Shown: in pieces, positions 63,560 to 64,000 of the stretch
Layout: each line of letters begins with the position of its first letter
Position numbering within the stretch: position 1 is the first letter of the stretch
Assembly (NCBI GenBank): GCA_022606425.2
Contig: JAHDVF020000676.1
Location: 930,001 to 994,000, forward strand
Length of the DNA: 64,000 nt
Direction of reading: 5' to 3'
Source of the DNA: Lepidostoma basale
Lineage: Eukaryota; Arthropoda; Insecta; Trichoptera; Lepidostomatidae
Program-made: the position numbers and the translations under genes
Notes under the pieces: generated by a model
The model's database searches: none
What the model was told of the DNA's origin: nothing
Seen by the model: the letters and a program-made list of their open reading frames with translations, nothing else

Positions 63560-64000
63560 AAGAAGTTGCATTAAAGTTTGTTTGCGGAATGAAATTTCTA
63601 CTGCAAAAACGTTGAGAATGTTGCAGAAGACCTTCGGTGAACAGGGGTTTTCACAAAAAATGTTTACAAGTGGCAAACAAGTTCAAAGAAGGCAGAAAGT
63701 GCAAAAATCGCCCTGGACGACCATCAACATCTACTGATGAACAAAACGTCAAGGAAATCAAAGATTTGGTGCTCAAAAATCGTCGATCGACAATTAGTGA
63801 CCTCGCTGATACATTTCATTTGGATCAGTCCAGACCATTTTGAAAGATGTTTTGTACTTGAAAAGAGTGTAATATCGTTTTGTGAAACAGAAACTTTGGA
63901 AAAACAGCGTCGCGTGAAAGTCTGTGAAATAATGCTCAAATGCCAAAAATTCAACTCATATCGTTCCACAACCATCGTACTCACCGAATTCAGCACCGTG
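63560..64000 (+). pseudogene. mariner-type transposase, broken 5' part
   Basis: The frame 63637-63840 holds the N-terminal DNA-binding region of a mariner transposase: CKNRPGRPSTSTDEQNVKEI, KDLVLKNRRSTISDLADTF. A +1 shift near 63827 moves the reading to VQTILKDVLYLKRV, and another shift near 63890 to LEKQRRVKVCEIMLK. The catalytic DDD region would lie beyond 64000. Several frame breaks mean it is inactive. Its family role would be cut-and-paste transposition at TA sites. Confidence 0.75.

Overview
The window looks like a stretch of a large, repeat-rich, AT-rich insect genome. The main evidence is two split, GC-rich exons (13322-13527 and 33868-34003) that together encode one immunoglobulin domain of the Beaten path (Beat) family, an arthropod family of neuronal Ig proteins. 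The splice phases match (phase 0 across the intron), so I read them as consecutive exons of one plus-strand gene with a 20.3-kb intron. The first exon (signal peptide) and the second Ig domain are not visible and probably lie outside the window. The insect order cannot be fixed from the sequence. I see no rRNA, functional tRNA, CRISPR or bacterial-type gene.

Almost everything else is dead or non-autonomous mobile DNA. (1) LINE 3' ends: the commonest is a family ending in GGCGTGATGG plus (TTAG)n, present as more than 30 pieces in both orientations, always 5'-truncated. Others are a reverse-transcriptase-bearing RTE-like piece (8765-9835), a jockey-like family with an (AAATG)n or (GATTT)n tail, and several more C-terminal remnants. 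(2) Two tRNA-derived SINE families; the major one carries two unrelated 3' tails. (3) A non-autonomous retroelement that carries the 3' tail of the TTAG LINE (24850-25345, 31085-31560, 60608-61190). (4) DNA transposons: a Tigger/pogo-type MITE (23716-24083), a Harbinger-type MITE (45113-45634), hAT-like pieces and a broken mariner transposase at the right edge. (5) Several families of inverted, palindromic elements.

The most interesting signal is that these palindromic families, although different in sequence, share one architecture: CUGANGA (or a near variant), a short hairpin, GAAA, a tiny palindromic helix, then a GUC, GUU or GUA triplet. This is the layout of type I hammerhead self-cleaving ribozymes. 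Stem II pairs in each family, distal stem I pairs differently but complementarily in several copies, and copies usually sit as inverted pairs. Such ribozymes are known from Penelope-like elements, schistosome Sm-alpha SINEs and retrozymes. No Penelope reverse transcriptase is visible here, so these would be non-autonomous.

Layout: 1-13.3 kb, upstream repeats with a few unique islands; 13.3-34.0 kb, the two Beat exons and the giant intron; 34.0-64.0 kb, probably further intron or 3' flank, again repeats separated by unique, locally GC-richer islands (for example 37.2-37.7, 39.6-40.05, 59.0-59.36 and 61.4-61.87 kb) that are candidate regulatory sequence. Nested insertions with target duplications (20609-21065, 33058-33305, 2833-3027) allow a relative dating of the families.
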